NCBI GenBank assembly: GCA_023055425.1
Contig: JALGPY010000003.1
Coordinates: forward strand, 18,411,001 to 18,475,000
Source: Linanthus parryae
Lineage: Eukaryota; Streptophyta; Magnoliopsida; Ericales; Polemoniaceae
DNA length: 64,000 bases
Direction of reading: 5' to 3'
In this document: positions 46,418 to 56,074 of the stretch, one piece after another
Layout: each line of letters starts with the position of its first letter
Numbering within the stretch: position 1 is the stretch's first letter
Notes under the pieces: model-generated
What the model was told of the DNA's origin: nothing
The model's database searches: none
What the model saw: the letters and a program-made list of their open reading frames with translations, nothing else
Translations under genes and position numbers: made by a program

Positions 46418-49195
46418 ATGGTGATTGGCAAAGACACGTGTTTGGTGGATAGTGGAACCACACATACTATATTGCGCCATAAGGAGTATTTCTTGAATTT
46501 ATCACTAGTTCAAGCAAATGTACATACAATTTCTGGTATGTCTAGTCTAATTGAGGGCTCCGGAAGAGCATCAATTATTTTTCCGGGTGGAACAATACTC
46601 CATATAAAAGAGGCTTTATATTCTAGCAAATCCAGCAGAAATTTGCTAAGTTTTAAAGACATCCGTCTCAACGGATATCATATTGAAACTCTCGATGAGT
46701 ACAATATGGAGTATATGTGCATTATTTCTAATACTTCATGCCGGAAGCATGTATTAGAAAAATTTCCTGCTTTGTCCTCTGGATTATATCACACTTCTAT
46801 CCAAGCAGTTGAAACAAATGCCGTTATGAAACCAAGTGATCCAGAAAAATTTATGCTTTGGCATAATCGACTTGGTCACCCAGGCGCCACCATGATAAGG
46901 CGTATTATTGAGAACTCAATTGGACATCCCTTAAAGAACCAGAAGATTCTTTTACCAACTGAACACCCATGTAATGCGTGTTCTCAAGGGAAACTCATAA
47001 TACGACCTTCACCAATGAAAGTTGGTCTTGAATCTCCTAAGTTCTTAGAGAGAATACAAGGAGATATATGTGGACCAATTCATCCACCAAGTTGTCCATT
47101 TTACTACTTTATGGTATTAGTAGATGCATCTACTAGATGGTCACATGTGTGCTTATTGTCCACACGAAATGTTGTTTTTGCCCGTCTTTTGGGCATGATA
47201 ATTAAGCTACGAGCACATTTCCCTGATCATCCTATTAAGTCGATACGACTAGATAATGCTGGTGAATTCACATCACAGTATTTTGATGATTATTGCATGT
47301 CAGTTGGTATACATGTTGAGCACCCCGTTGCCCATGTACACACCCAAAATGGTTTAGCTGAATCTTTTATAAAAAGAATTCAATTGATAGCTAAACCTTT
47401 ATTGATGAAAACAAATTTGCCCATCTCTGTTTGGGGACATGCTGTTTTACATGCTGCCGCTTTAATTCGCTTGCGTCCTACTTCTTATCTTAAGAACTCC
47501 CCTTTACAACTTGTACTTGGCCAACCACCAGATATTTCCCACCTGCGTATTTTCGGGTGCGCCGTGCAAGTTCCTATTGCGCCACCACATCGTAGTAAGA
47601 TGGGTCCCCAGCGGCGACTGGGTATTTATGTGGGGTTTGAGTCCCCTTCTATTATTAGATATCTGGAACCCCTAACAGGGGATTTATTCCAAGCACGCTT
47701 TGCAGACTGTCATTTTGATGAGACAGTATTCCCGAAATTAGGGGGAGACAAGTCAGAGCCTGAAGCTCGACATGTAATTTCTTGGAATACTTCAACGATA
47801 TCACACATGGATCCACGAACTAAACAGTGTGAATTTAAAGTCCAAAGAATACTTAAGCTGCAAAGCATAGCAAATGAAATGCCTGATGCATTTGTGGATA
47901 CAAGTAAAGTTGTAAGATCCGATATACCATCTGTGAATGCTCCAGCACGGATAACAGTCCCAGTAGGACAAGATTCGAGCATAAAAGCGAATGAATCTAG
48001 AGCACGCCAGAAGCGTGGAAGACCTGTAGGCTCAAAAGATTTAGTTCCTAGAAAAAGGAAGATAAATCAAGCAACTGTAGTAAATCCAAGTGATTCTACA
48101 AAGACAAAAGATAACACCGATGTTGGTGATGAGTTCCCCAGAGTAATTGATCTAAATGTAGCCCCTGAAGAGGCAATGGTACCTGAAAATCAAGAGATCT
48201 CGATCAATTACATATGTTCCGGACATATATGGGAACGAAGCAATGTTGTCATTGATGACACCTTTGTCTTTAATGTTGCACTTGAGATAAGTGGTGACGA
48301 CCACGAACCACGGTCGGTTGATGAGTGTCAACGACGTGAGGATTGGCCAAAATGGCAAGAAGCAATACAGGCTGAATTAAAATCTCTAGCAAAGCGCAAG
48401 GTGTTTGGACCAGTAGTTCAAACTCCAAGTGATGTGAAACCCGTTGGATCAAAATGGGTATTTGTGCGGAAACGCAATGAGAAAAATGAGATTACAAGAT
48501 ACAAAGCTCGACTTGTAGCTCAAGGTTTCTCGCAGAGACCAGGCATTGATTATGAAGAAACATACTCGCCAGTTATGGATGCGACAAGTTTTCGATTTTT
48601 AATAAGTTTAGCTGCATCCGAAAATTTGGACATGCAATTGATGGATGTTGTGACAGCATACCTATATGGGTCACTTGATAGCGATATCTACATGAAAATC
48701 CCTGAAGGATTTAAGTTGCCTGAAGCAACACAACCACGTAGTACATATTCAATTAAACTCCAGAGATCATTGTACGGATTGAAACAATCTGGAAGGATGT
48801 GGTATAATCGCTTAAGTGAATACTTATTGAAAGAAGGGTATGTAAATAATCAAATATGTCCTTGCATATTCATAAAGAAATCTCTTAAGGGATTTTTGAT
48901 AGTTGCAGTATATGTAGACGATTTGAATATCGTCGGAACTCCTGAACAGATTCTTAAGACTGCTTCATATTTGAAAAAAGAATTTGAGATGAAGGATTTG
49001 GGAAAGACTAAATTTTGTCTTGGTTTACAAATCGAGCATTTGAAAAAAGGTATTTTACTTCATCAATCAAATTATACTAAGAAAATACTTGAGAGATTTA
49101 GCATGGACAAAGCACATCCATTAACTACCCCGATGGTAGTTAGGTCACTTGATGTAAACAATGACCCATTTCGTCCACAAGAGGATGGCGAATAA
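46418..49195 (+). CDS. Copia-3 pol: protease, integrase, reverse transcriptase (ends at a nonsense codon)
   Basis: 925 residues from ATG 46418. Protease: CLVDSGTTHTIL (DSG active site) near residue 10. Integrase HHCC: LWHNRLGHPGATMIRRII ... HPCNACSQGKL (about 147-192). Integrase core: GDICGPIHPP and VDASTRW, SIRLDNAGEFTSQYF, NGLAESFIKRIQ (D, D and E). RT: KWVFVRKRNEKNEITRYKAR, GFSQRPGIDYEETYSPVMD, LMDVVTAYLYG, SLYGLKQSGRMWYNRL and the catalytic YVDDLNIVG. The frame stops at TAA 49193-49195, where relatives have GAA or a similar codon. The same frame then reads LLGPEVPYLSAIGALMYL, so it is a point mutation. Everything else is open. Confidence 0.93.
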   Translation: MVIGKDTCLVDSGTTHTILRHKEYFLNLSLVQANVHTISGMSSLIEGSGRASIIFPGGTILHIKEALYSSKSSRNLLSFKDIRLNGYHIETLDEYNMEYMCIISNTSCRKHVLEKFPALSSGLYHTSIQAVETNAVMKPSDPEKFMLWHNRLGHPGATMIRRIIENSIGHPLKNQKILLPTEHPCNACSQGKLIIRPSPMKVGLESPKFLERIQGDICGPIHPPSCPFYYFMVLVDASTRWSHVCLLSTRNVVFARLLGMIIKLRAHFPDHPIKSIRLDNAGEFTSQYFDDYCMSVGIHVEHPVAHVHTQNGLAESFIKRIQLIAKPLLMKTNLPISVWGHAVLHAAALIRLRPTSYLKNSPLQLVLGQPPDISHLRIFGCAVQVPIAPPHRSKMGPQRRLGIYVGFESPSIIRYLEPLTGDLFQARFADCHFDETVFPKLGGDKSEPEARHVISWNTSTISHMDPRTKQCEFKVQRILKLQSIANEMPDAFVDTSKVVRSDIPSVNAPARITVPVGQDSSIKANESRARQKRGRPVGSKDLVPRKRKINQATVVNPSDSTKTKDNTDVGDEFPRVIDLNVAPEEAMVPENQEISINYICSGHIWERSNVVIDDTFVFNVALEISGDDHEPRSVDECQRREDWPKWQEAIQAELKSLAKRKVFGPVVQTPSDVKPVGSKWVFVRKRNEKNEITRYKARLVAQGFSQRPGIDYEETYSPVMDATSFRFLISLAASENLDMQLMDVVTAYLYGSLDSDIYMKIPEGFKLPEATQPRSTYSIKLQRSLYGLKQSGRMWYNRLSEYLLKEGYVNNQICPCIFIKKSLKGFLIVAVYVDDLNIVGTPEQILKTASYLKKEFEMKDLGKTKFCLGLQIEHLKKGILLHQSNYTKKILERFSMDKAHPLTTPMVVRSLDVNNDPFRPQEDGE

Positions 49196-49912
49196 TTACT
49201 TGGTCCTGAAGTACCATACCTTAGTGCAATTGGTGCTTTGATGTATTTAGCAAATTGTACTAGGCCATATATTGCATTTTCCGTTAATCTTTTGGCCAGG
49301 TTTAGCTCAAATCCTACTCGCAGGCATTGGAATGGAGTTAAGCACATATTGCGGTACTTGCGTGGATCCATTGATTTGGGATTATTCTATCCTAGAGGTT
49401 CAGATGCTTCTCTAGTTGGATATGCAGATGCTGGCTACTTGTCGGATCCACACAATGCAAGATCACAAACAGGATATTTATTCAGCTATGGAGGCACAGC
49501 AATATCTTGGCGATCAATGAAGCAGACAATGACAGCAACTTCTTCTAATCATTCTGAGATCCTTGCAATTCATGAAGCTAGCAGAGAATGTGTATGGCTG
49601 AGATCAATGGTGCATCATGTTAAAGAAGCTTGTGGATTATCATTCAACAAAGAAAGTCCGACGCCATTACATGAAGACAATGCCGCTTGCATCACACAAC
49701 TTAAGGAAGGGTTCATTAAAGGTGATCGTACTAAGCACATCTCTCCTAAGTTCTTCTACACACATGAGCTCCAAAAGGAAGGCATAGTCACTATTCAACA
49801 AGTACGATCAAGTGAGAATCCTGCAGATTTATTTACGAAAGCACTGCCAGCCTCAACATTGAAGCTACATATCCGAAAGTGTGGAATGCGCCATCTCAGG
49901 GAGCTTTTATGA
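49196..49912 (+). pseudogene. Copia-3 pol continuation: RT end and RNase H
   Basis: In frame with the pol ORF after its TAA: LGPEVPYLSAIGALMYLANC, RYLRGSIDLGLFYP, LVGYADAGYLSDPHNARSQT (RNase H Asp), TATSSNHSEILAIHEASREC (Glu), PLHEDNAACI (Asp), and a tail ENPADLFTKALPASTLK ending at 49912. The domain is complete but would not be made without readthrough of the TAA. Confidence 0.92.
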
Positions 49913-49951
49913 TTGATGCCATCATGAGGGGGAGTCGGTATTCTTAGTGTT

Positions 49952-50109
49952 TGTACTCTTTTTCCTTCATCACGGTTTTTCCCACTGGGTTTTTCGTGAT
50001 AAGGTTTTAACGAGGCAAACCATACCGGTCTCCCATCACCAATGTACTCTTTTTCTTAGTCATAGATTTTTCCCACCGGGTTTTTCTTGACAAGGTTTTT
50101 AACGAGGCA
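49952..50109 (+). repeat. Copia-3 3' UTR tandem repeat (two units)
   Basis: Units 49952-50017 and 50043-50109 share TGTACTCTTTTTC, TTTTTCCCACYGGGTTTTTC and AAGGTTTTTAACGAGGCA. This arrangement is familiar from the 3' UTRs of related plant copia elements (established knowledge, recalled). A purine-rich GAGGGGGAGT at 49926 precedes it and a second GGGGGAGT lies at the LTR, so the repeated block is bracketed by two PPT-like tracts. Confidence 0.8.
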
Positions 50110-50125
50110 TAGTCATGGTGATATT

Positions 50126-50135
50126 CAAGGGGGAG
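50126..50135 (+). other. Copia-3 polypurine tract
   Basis: CAAGGGGGAG abuts the 3' LTR (TGTTATG). Confidence 0.85.
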
Positions 50136-50326
50136 TGTTATGAAACTTGTATTTGGGCTTAGGGTGAATATCCACCATAGTGGGTAGCCCATGTTTTATG
50201 TTTTAGGGTTAGGACTATTAACCCACCCTAATATCTATATAAAGGGTGTAGGGTTGGAGACTATTTTTACACACATCAATAAGACCTCTCTTATTGCCTC
50301 TCCCAATTACCTCTCAATTCTCAACA
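50136..50326 (+). repeat. Copia-3 3' LTR
   Basis: 191 bp, identical to 44204-44394 in my reading. Followed by ACTAG (50327-50331). Confidence 0.97.
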
Positions 50327-50331
50327 ACTAG

Positions 50332-52097
50332 CCTCTTTTGTGTAGCTAATGACCAATGAAGTTGCACAAATAAAATTAGTAACTCTGTAATTTTTTTTTT
50401 CCTTTGTAAGAATCACTATCCAATATATAACGGTTCATAATAATGGCTGAAACACACTGTGTAGCAACGACATGCAATACTCAACCCAAAAAGATTGAAC
50501 AATCAGATATCTTGATTGCTAGACAGAGATGGCGGTCAGAATGCCACGCACACACTTTCCAACCGTGAACAAACAATTGTGAACCACCACACAACCATTA
50601 ATGTTGTTCACGATCTGTCTAGACATTTTTGAAAAATTGCACCGTCATTGCTCTACAGAGTCACTCACAGAGAAAGATTGCGCAAATGATTTCGTATCCA
50701 TCTCTAGACTATAAATATTATCCAGCTATTTGAGTCGGCATCTAAATTTTGCTCCGGCTTCATTTTAAATTTTGCTCGTTACTTAAAGTTTCAAATTTGT
50801 GTGGATTTATTTGTTCAAAAAAAAATGTTTGGTTTATTGCTCATCTTTTAAAAATTTGTGTGCACCAGTTATCTTCCATCAGTATCATATCTGATTGAAA
50901 TGTAACAAACCACCAGTGCACTCACCTATAAAGTTTTGTTAAATTATAACTTTTACACTTAAACATAATCTTTATAAATAGGTCTCTTAAAAATTAATTA
51001 TATATATAACAAAATTTTTGATTTCAAAAAATTATGAACTTATATATTTTCACATACGAAAATATTAATCATCAGTAGAAAAGATGTTGAAAGCTAGCCC
51101 GGTTACCATGTTTATCTCAAAGGGTATTAAATATAAGATGGAAAATATTTAATTTTTCATTTGAATTTAGGTAATATATTCAATAAATATGATAACAACT
51201 TATCAAGAGTAATTAAGGCGCTTATGTCATTGGTTCAGACATTACTTTTGTGTTTAATATTATCATATTGGATATAAATAGACAAATAGTATACAATGTG
51301 TGCTTTGGATCTTTCTTCTTTTGGATGCATACAGATAATGTTCAATTTCATAAGGCACCATGGTATTAATTTGATCTTCTTTTAGAGTTAAAGGGGACAT
51401 ACGAACAAATATTCTGTTTCTTCCAGTGTTCTTCCACTAGTTAAATGTCATAATCATACTTAATATTATTTAAGTTTGCTTTTGGTTAGGAACTGATTAA
51501 GGGTGATACTGCGAATAACGTAATATGTTAGGAAACTTGGTTTTAATGTATGTACAATTGTAATTTGCTTCGCTATATATTCTGATATTGACTGATATTA
51601 ATGTTTCCGACTTTGTTTGTTCGAACAAGCAAAATAAACAAACAAATGAATTGTATGTTAAAACATGCAACAATTACACTATCAAAGTAATAAAATAATC
51701 ACGGTAAGTTAAAATATGTTAAAATGAAAATTTTTCGTTGTATTTTTTTTGCTTCTTGAGAATTTGAACGTGTAACTTTTACGGCTACACATTTTTCTTT
51801 TTCTCTTGAGAAAAACTGCAAAAAAGTTAGTTTCGTACAAATTCCTTTATATGACTGAAATGGGGTTATTAACCCCATGATGAGTTGCTTAGATTGGTAA
51901 GGAACTCCGGTTTCACTAAGAAAAAATAATTTAAGACTTCATTTAAGTTATTTTAAATAACTTTCATAAGAAAAATGTTTCTAATTAGTATTCAAAAACC
52001 TTTTTCCAAACAACTAAAGAATGTTTCCAACACATTTCCCTTCAATCGAAAAAAATATATAAACAAATCAGTATGTCGTACGTCCCCCTCTTAATAA
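50332..52097. other. AT-rich DNA without recognised genes
   Basis: No coding, RNA or repeat signature between Copia-3 and element B. Its left edge is continuous with 44198 across the Copia-3 insertion. Confidence 0.5.
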
Positions 52098-52474
52098 TGT
52101 TGGGTTTTGTGCCTTGAATCGGGTTAGAAAAGTGATAAAACGGGCAAGAGGAAGACATGGAAAAGAAGGCAGAATATCGGGACTCCAGGGAGCTCGCACG
52201 AGCTGGTTTGGGTCGACACTTTTTTTGGTTGTTTACTTATTGCATTGGGAAGGTTCAAGATTGCTTTGGGAGCAAGTTTGTACTTATTAGGTCTATTTAT
52301 GGGTTGTAGGTCGTGGCAAATTGAGTGTGTGTTGTAATTGAATAATATTTCTCGATAAATCAATTTTTAGGGTTTTGGATTAGCTAGTATTCAAACTACC
52401 GAACCACATTAAATTTGCGTTCTCGTTCTTGCTTTTTGTTTTTGTTCTTGTCTTGATAATCAGTTTAGGTAACA
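52098..52474 (+). repeat. Element B 5' LTR
   Basis: 377 bp, TGTTGGGTTTTGTGCCTTG ... TTTAGGTAACA. It matches 53688-54076 with scattered differences, and contains GCACGAGCTGGTTTGGGTC, also seen at 53808-53830. Confidence 0.85.
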
Positions 52475-52492
52475 AACTGGTATTGGGTTAGG
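52475..52492 (+). other. Element B primer-binding region
   Basis: AACTGGTATTGGGTTAGG contains TGGTAT of the Met-tRNA PBS right after the LTR. The rest is degenerate. Confidence 0.55.
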
Positions 52493-52508
52493 GTTTCGAG
52501 AGGAACAA

Positions 52509-53268
52509 TGTCAGGTTCAATTAAGATCGAGCGGTTTAATGGGAAGAGCAGTTTCAGTATGTGGCAGATCAAGATGAGGGCGTTGTTGAAACATGACGAT
52601 CTATGGCTGCCCCTGGAATCCAACAAGGGCAACGCGGATACAACCACCCTGTGTACCTGAAGATGGAGGAGAAGTCGCAGGTAACGATCACGTCGTGTCT
52701 GATGGATGACGTGATCACCGGGGTCGCAGATTAGGAGACATGAAGTGGTTTATGATCAACAATAGAGAAGATTTACAGAACGAAATTGGTCGCCAACAAG
52801 TTGATGATGAAGTAGAAATTGTTCGATCTGCGCATGTCTGAGGTACGCAGATCGAAGATCACTTAGACGTTCTAAACATTGCTTGAGTTGCAATAGTGAT
52901 GAGAAAAAAGTGATGAGGATGTTTCCTTAATTCCACTGGTGTCCCTGTTTTCATTGTATGAGGTTTTCGTACAGTCTTTCATTAGTGAGAAATATACGGT
53001 AACCCTATAAGAGGTTAGATAAGCTCTTTACACCAGGAATACGAGACACATGGCTACTGGAAACAACGATCATGATTCTGGCGCTTTCATGGTCAAGAGT
53101 GGCAAAGGTAAGGGATACACGAGGTTTTCAAGATCCAGCTTACCACATGATGTATGTGGCTACTGTAAGGAGAAAGGTCATTGGAAGATGGAGTGTCCCA
53201 AGAAGAACCGATCATTAGTGGATCTGGATCTAAGTGGAAGGACCTCCGATGACGACCTAGTTCTCTAA
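52509..53268 (+). pseudogene. Element B gag remnant
   Basis: The ATG at 52509 starts MSGSIKIERFNGKSSFSMWQ, then IKMRALLKHDDLWLPLE, the N-terminus of Tork/Tnt1-type copia Gag. Stops and shifts follow within 60 codons. The C-terminal part (53050-53268) is open and encodes [18 protein letters not shown], then the knuckle [14 protein letters not shown] (CX2CX4HX4C) and an acidic end, stopping TAA. It no longer encodes a functional capsid. Confidence 0.85.
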
Positions 53269-53687
53269 GCACTTGGGGGCTTCCTGGGCTCCTCGCATGG
53301 AGTATCTGGCGCGTGATTAGTTTCTGGCACGCGAATCTGGTTCTGGATCGATTGGTTTATGGTACCAATTAGGGTTTCTAGCATATCTGAGGCATACGGA
53401 GCGCATCCGGGACGAAAAATCTATTTGGGCACCTATGAATATGTGCAATTAGGCGCATCATGAATACATTCGGTATATCTATCACAAAATGTATACGAGT
53501 TTGATTCTGGGTTGAGCACTTGATTCGGTTCTCGGAAGTGCACATCATGTATACATTCGGATGTGTATTCTTTCAGGCGGAGGCACGCTCGTTTCTGGTC
53601 CTGGGAGACGCATCCGATTTACTATTTGATAGAGAAGTTTTGGTTCCATTTTAGGTTGCTAAGAGGATTCGAGATAATGTGGAGATT
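53269..53687 (+). other. Element B internal noncoding module shared with element A
   Basis: It occupies the place of pol. It contains GGAGTATCTGGCGCGTGATT, TTCTGGCACGCGAATCTGG, AGGCGCATCATGAATACATT, GGTTGAGCACTTGATTC, GGAAGTGCACATCATG and GGGAGACGCATCCG, all with close counterparts in the element A interior in the same order. Ends with the PPT-like GTGGAGATT. Confidence 0.7.
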
Positions 53688-54076
53688 TGTTGGGTTTTGT
53701 GCCTTGTATCAGGTTAGCAAAGTGATCAAACGGGCAAGAGGAAGACAAGGAGAAGAAGGCAGAATATCGGGACCTCCAGGGATCTCTCACGACCTCTAGA
53801 CCAGCTCACACGAGCTGGTTTCGGGATCGATGTCCCTTTTTCTGGTTAATACCTTATTGGATTAGGAAGGTTCCGCATAGTTTTGGACGCAAGTTTAGTA
53901 TTTCTTAGGTCAATTTAAGGGTTGTAGGTCGTGGCTAATTTCGTGTGCGTTCTATCAGGTGATTTCTCTCAATAAACCAGATTTCATGGTTGTGGATTAA
54001 CTATATATCACGTTAAATTTGTGTTCTCATTATTACCTTTTGTTTTTGTTCTTGTCTCGGTACTCAGGTTATAATA
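53688..54076 (+). repeat. Element B 3' LTR
   Basis: TGTTGGGTTTTGTGCCTTGT ... CAGGTTATAATA. The right end is slightly degenerate (ATAATA instead of ...AACA) where a MITE follows within 6 bp. Confidence 0.75.
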
Positions 54077-54081
54077 AATAG

Positions 54082-54343
54082 TACTTCCTCGGTTCTTCCC
54101 TTTCTCTACGCTTTGACTTTTTGACTCGTATCGGGGTTACTTTGACCGGGTGATTTAGATCGCAAAATGATACAATTTTTTGATAATGTTTTCACCATGT
54201 TATAGAAAACTTTTACTCTAAAACATCATGAATAAATTGTCAAAATATTAGATTTTTTAACTATTCAAATCACCGGGTCAAAGTGACCCCGTGAATAGCG
54301 ACAAAAGTCAGAACGTAGAGAAAGAGAAGAAACGGAGGAAGTA
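54082..54343. mobile_element. Stowaway-like MITE next to element B
   Basis: TA on both sides encloses CTTCCTCGGTTCTTCCC ... GAAACGGAGGAAG. Inverted arms include CTTTCTCTACGCTTTGAC and its counterpart GTCAGAACGTAGAGAAAG, and CACCGGGTCAAAGT with its partner. TA duplications and CTYCCTC termini are Stowaway traits. 262 bp, noncoding. Confidence 0.85.
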
Positions 54344-54475
54344 TGGTTTTTTTTTGTGATTTCAAATTTGTTCAGTATTGGCTAACGACTTTAACGAATC
54401 AGGCCCAAACCAACTCTTGTCCAACTAAGCATTGAGTCGTTACTCCAGAACAATTTCACGTCTAGTGAGCAACCA

Positions 54476-54480
54476 TATTT
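54476..54480. repeat. Target-site duplication TATTT, left copy (Copia-4)
   Basis: TATTT before the left LTR equals 60924-60928 after the right LTR. Confidence 0.9.
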
Positions 54481-55497
54481 TGTTGACTAACAATCGAAAC
54501 TGGACCGGAAGAAGGGAAGAAGAAGAGAATGAAACAGAAACGAAACTGTAAACAAATGCAGGAAATAAATACTTACAGAGTATAGAGAATCTGCTGATTA
54601 AGTCGGAGACGATCTCGAGCATAGACTCGATGTCCTTAAGGCTTATTTGCCCCTTACGGTACTGCTTGTTATGGAGCAAACGCGTCGCAGGATAATCGCC
54701 TCACCGTGCAGTTTGTCAGTACACTCGCTGCACCCTACGAACCGCAATGGTATGGGAACTCTCTCTGGAAAAGGCTACGGGTTTGTTGGGTAAGTGTTTT
54801 TTTTTTGGTTTCTGGAATCTGGTAAGTGAGTAAAAACTGTTGGGGACGCCTGCTATTTATAGCAGTGTTGGAAGAGCGGTTGTAACCGTTTATGACAGTT
54901 CAGTAACGGTTGCAATTGTTCAGTTTTGAATTTGAAAATTCGTTCCGGTTTGAATAACAAAAATTCATTATGTGTCTGGACTGTAAATTTAATTCCAAAG
55001 TTGGTTTTGGGCCCAAGAAGTTAAGTATGGGCTTGACTAACAAATCAGCCCAACCCACACCACACCTCGCCACGTCACGGCCCGGCCCGTGCCCGAACCC
55101 GAACCCGAGACCGAGCCGAGCCGGCCGGACGGACGGCGGCGGCGGCGGCGCGCGCGCGCGTGTGGTGGTTCAACCTTTGTCTAGGTCCTCCCTCCTACAA
55201 AAAATGTGTATCACCCAAAGGGCGTGCCCTTAAGGTGCAACCTTGAATTATTTATGCAACACTTTGTTGTTCTATATGAAGATGTGGGACACTTTTCTTC
55301 AAGTGTTTCCAACATCTCTACATCCCACTTTCACACATGAATTTTTCATTCATCCGAACACTATTTTGGGCGAAACAAAGTGGTAGGATTATCTCCTATT
55401 CGCAAGGATTCCATAGCCACTTTCGGTTTCCCAAACCGTTAACCCGACTTATCGTAAACCGGGTTAAAAGTCGACCCAAAATATTGTTTTTCCAACA
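54481..55497 (-). repeat. Copia-4 3' LTR (left, full length)
   Basis: 1017 bp, TGTTGACTAACAATCG ... GTTTTTCCAACA. It includes a very GC-rich, repetitive stretch at 55078-55165 (CCGAACCCGAACCCG, CGGCGGCGG, CGCGCGCG) that is absent from the other LTR. A 68-79 codon frame crossing the LTR start occurs in both copies and is not a gene. Confidence 0.93.
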
Positions 55498-55511
55498 ATC
55501 CCCCACATGAA
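55498..55511 (-). other. Copia-4 polypurine tract
   Basis: The minus strand reads TCATGTGGGGGAT directly before the 3' LTR TGTTGGAAAAAC. Confidence 0.8.
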
Positions 55512-56074
55512 TGATAAAATTGGCTTAGGAGCCGGATTATTAGGGAAGAGAGAGAGAGCTACCAAGCGAACGATAATCGCATGAGAAAGGTAGTCAAAGA
55601 CTTTGAACCTCTCCTAGTGGAATACTATCGGATATACTGGATTGTCAGTGGTGAAGCACCTTGAACTGCTTTCCGTATTGTATACCTAGACAATAGTACC
55701 CACACGGTTATCTCCTTCCATATTAGGTTCTCATTGTTGTGTCCATTTTGGCCCTGGAACACTTATTCCTGCTTTCGTGAGTGGTCTTAGAGAATTTAGC
55801 CTCGTCATTCTCCTAGAACCGGCCGCCAGTTCCCACTCATATAGGTGAGTCTCATAAAGAGTATCTTGCCATACCCCACTTGGTTTTATCCCCCAAGGTA
55901 TGAGCTCATTAAAAGCTAATCGCTTATCCTTACCAATGCAAGCGTCACTCGGTGTCGTCCTAAGAATGGGTTTGGAAATAAAATTTCCTACAGTGACTAT
56001 ATTTGCACAGTAATTAGGTTGTCCCTTTTGAACCTAGTTCTTGGGATCTCCAGTCATCTAGGTTGGGTTTTCCG
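55512..56074 (-). other. Copia-4 3' untranslated region
   Basis: About 560 bp between the pol stop and the PPT. No ORF or motif is seen. Confidence 0.7.

Larger units (their letters stand above)
44204..50326 (+). mobile_element. Copia-3: young Ty1/copia element with identical short LTRs and a hairpin-array leader
   Basis: Bounded by 191-bp LTRs that I find identical base for base, with a perfect ACTAG duplication. Order: 5' LTR, leader with hairpin array, short gag (zinc knuckle only), pol ORF (protease, integrase, RT, RNase H), a repeated 3' UTR, PPT, 3' LTR. gag and pol lie in separate ORFs, as in the plant copia lineage with RCGMTGHWSRTC-type knuckles and DSGTTHTIL protease. The only damage seen in pol is one TAA. 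The gag capsid domain is absent. Identical LTRs imply very recent insertion, so mobilisation in trans is likely. Confidence 0.95.
52098..54076 (+). mobile_element. Element B: gag-only copia-type LTR element (TR-GAG-like)
   Basis: LTRs at 52098-52474 and about 53688-54076 bracket a gag remnant and a noncoding module. There is no protease, integrase, RT or RNase H. A PBS-like AACTGGTATTGGGTTAGG follows the 5' LTR and GTGGAGATT precedes the 3' LTR. Flanks are AATAA on the left and AATAG on the right, a near duplication partly hidden by a MITE. Its layout fits the TR-GAG class of non-autonomous elements. The interior is related to element A, while the LTRs are not. Confidence 0.8.

Noticed and set aside
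54440..54679. ORF at the Copia-4 LTR start, repeated at 60179-60391
   Set aside because: Present twice only because the LTR is present twice. No family resemblance.
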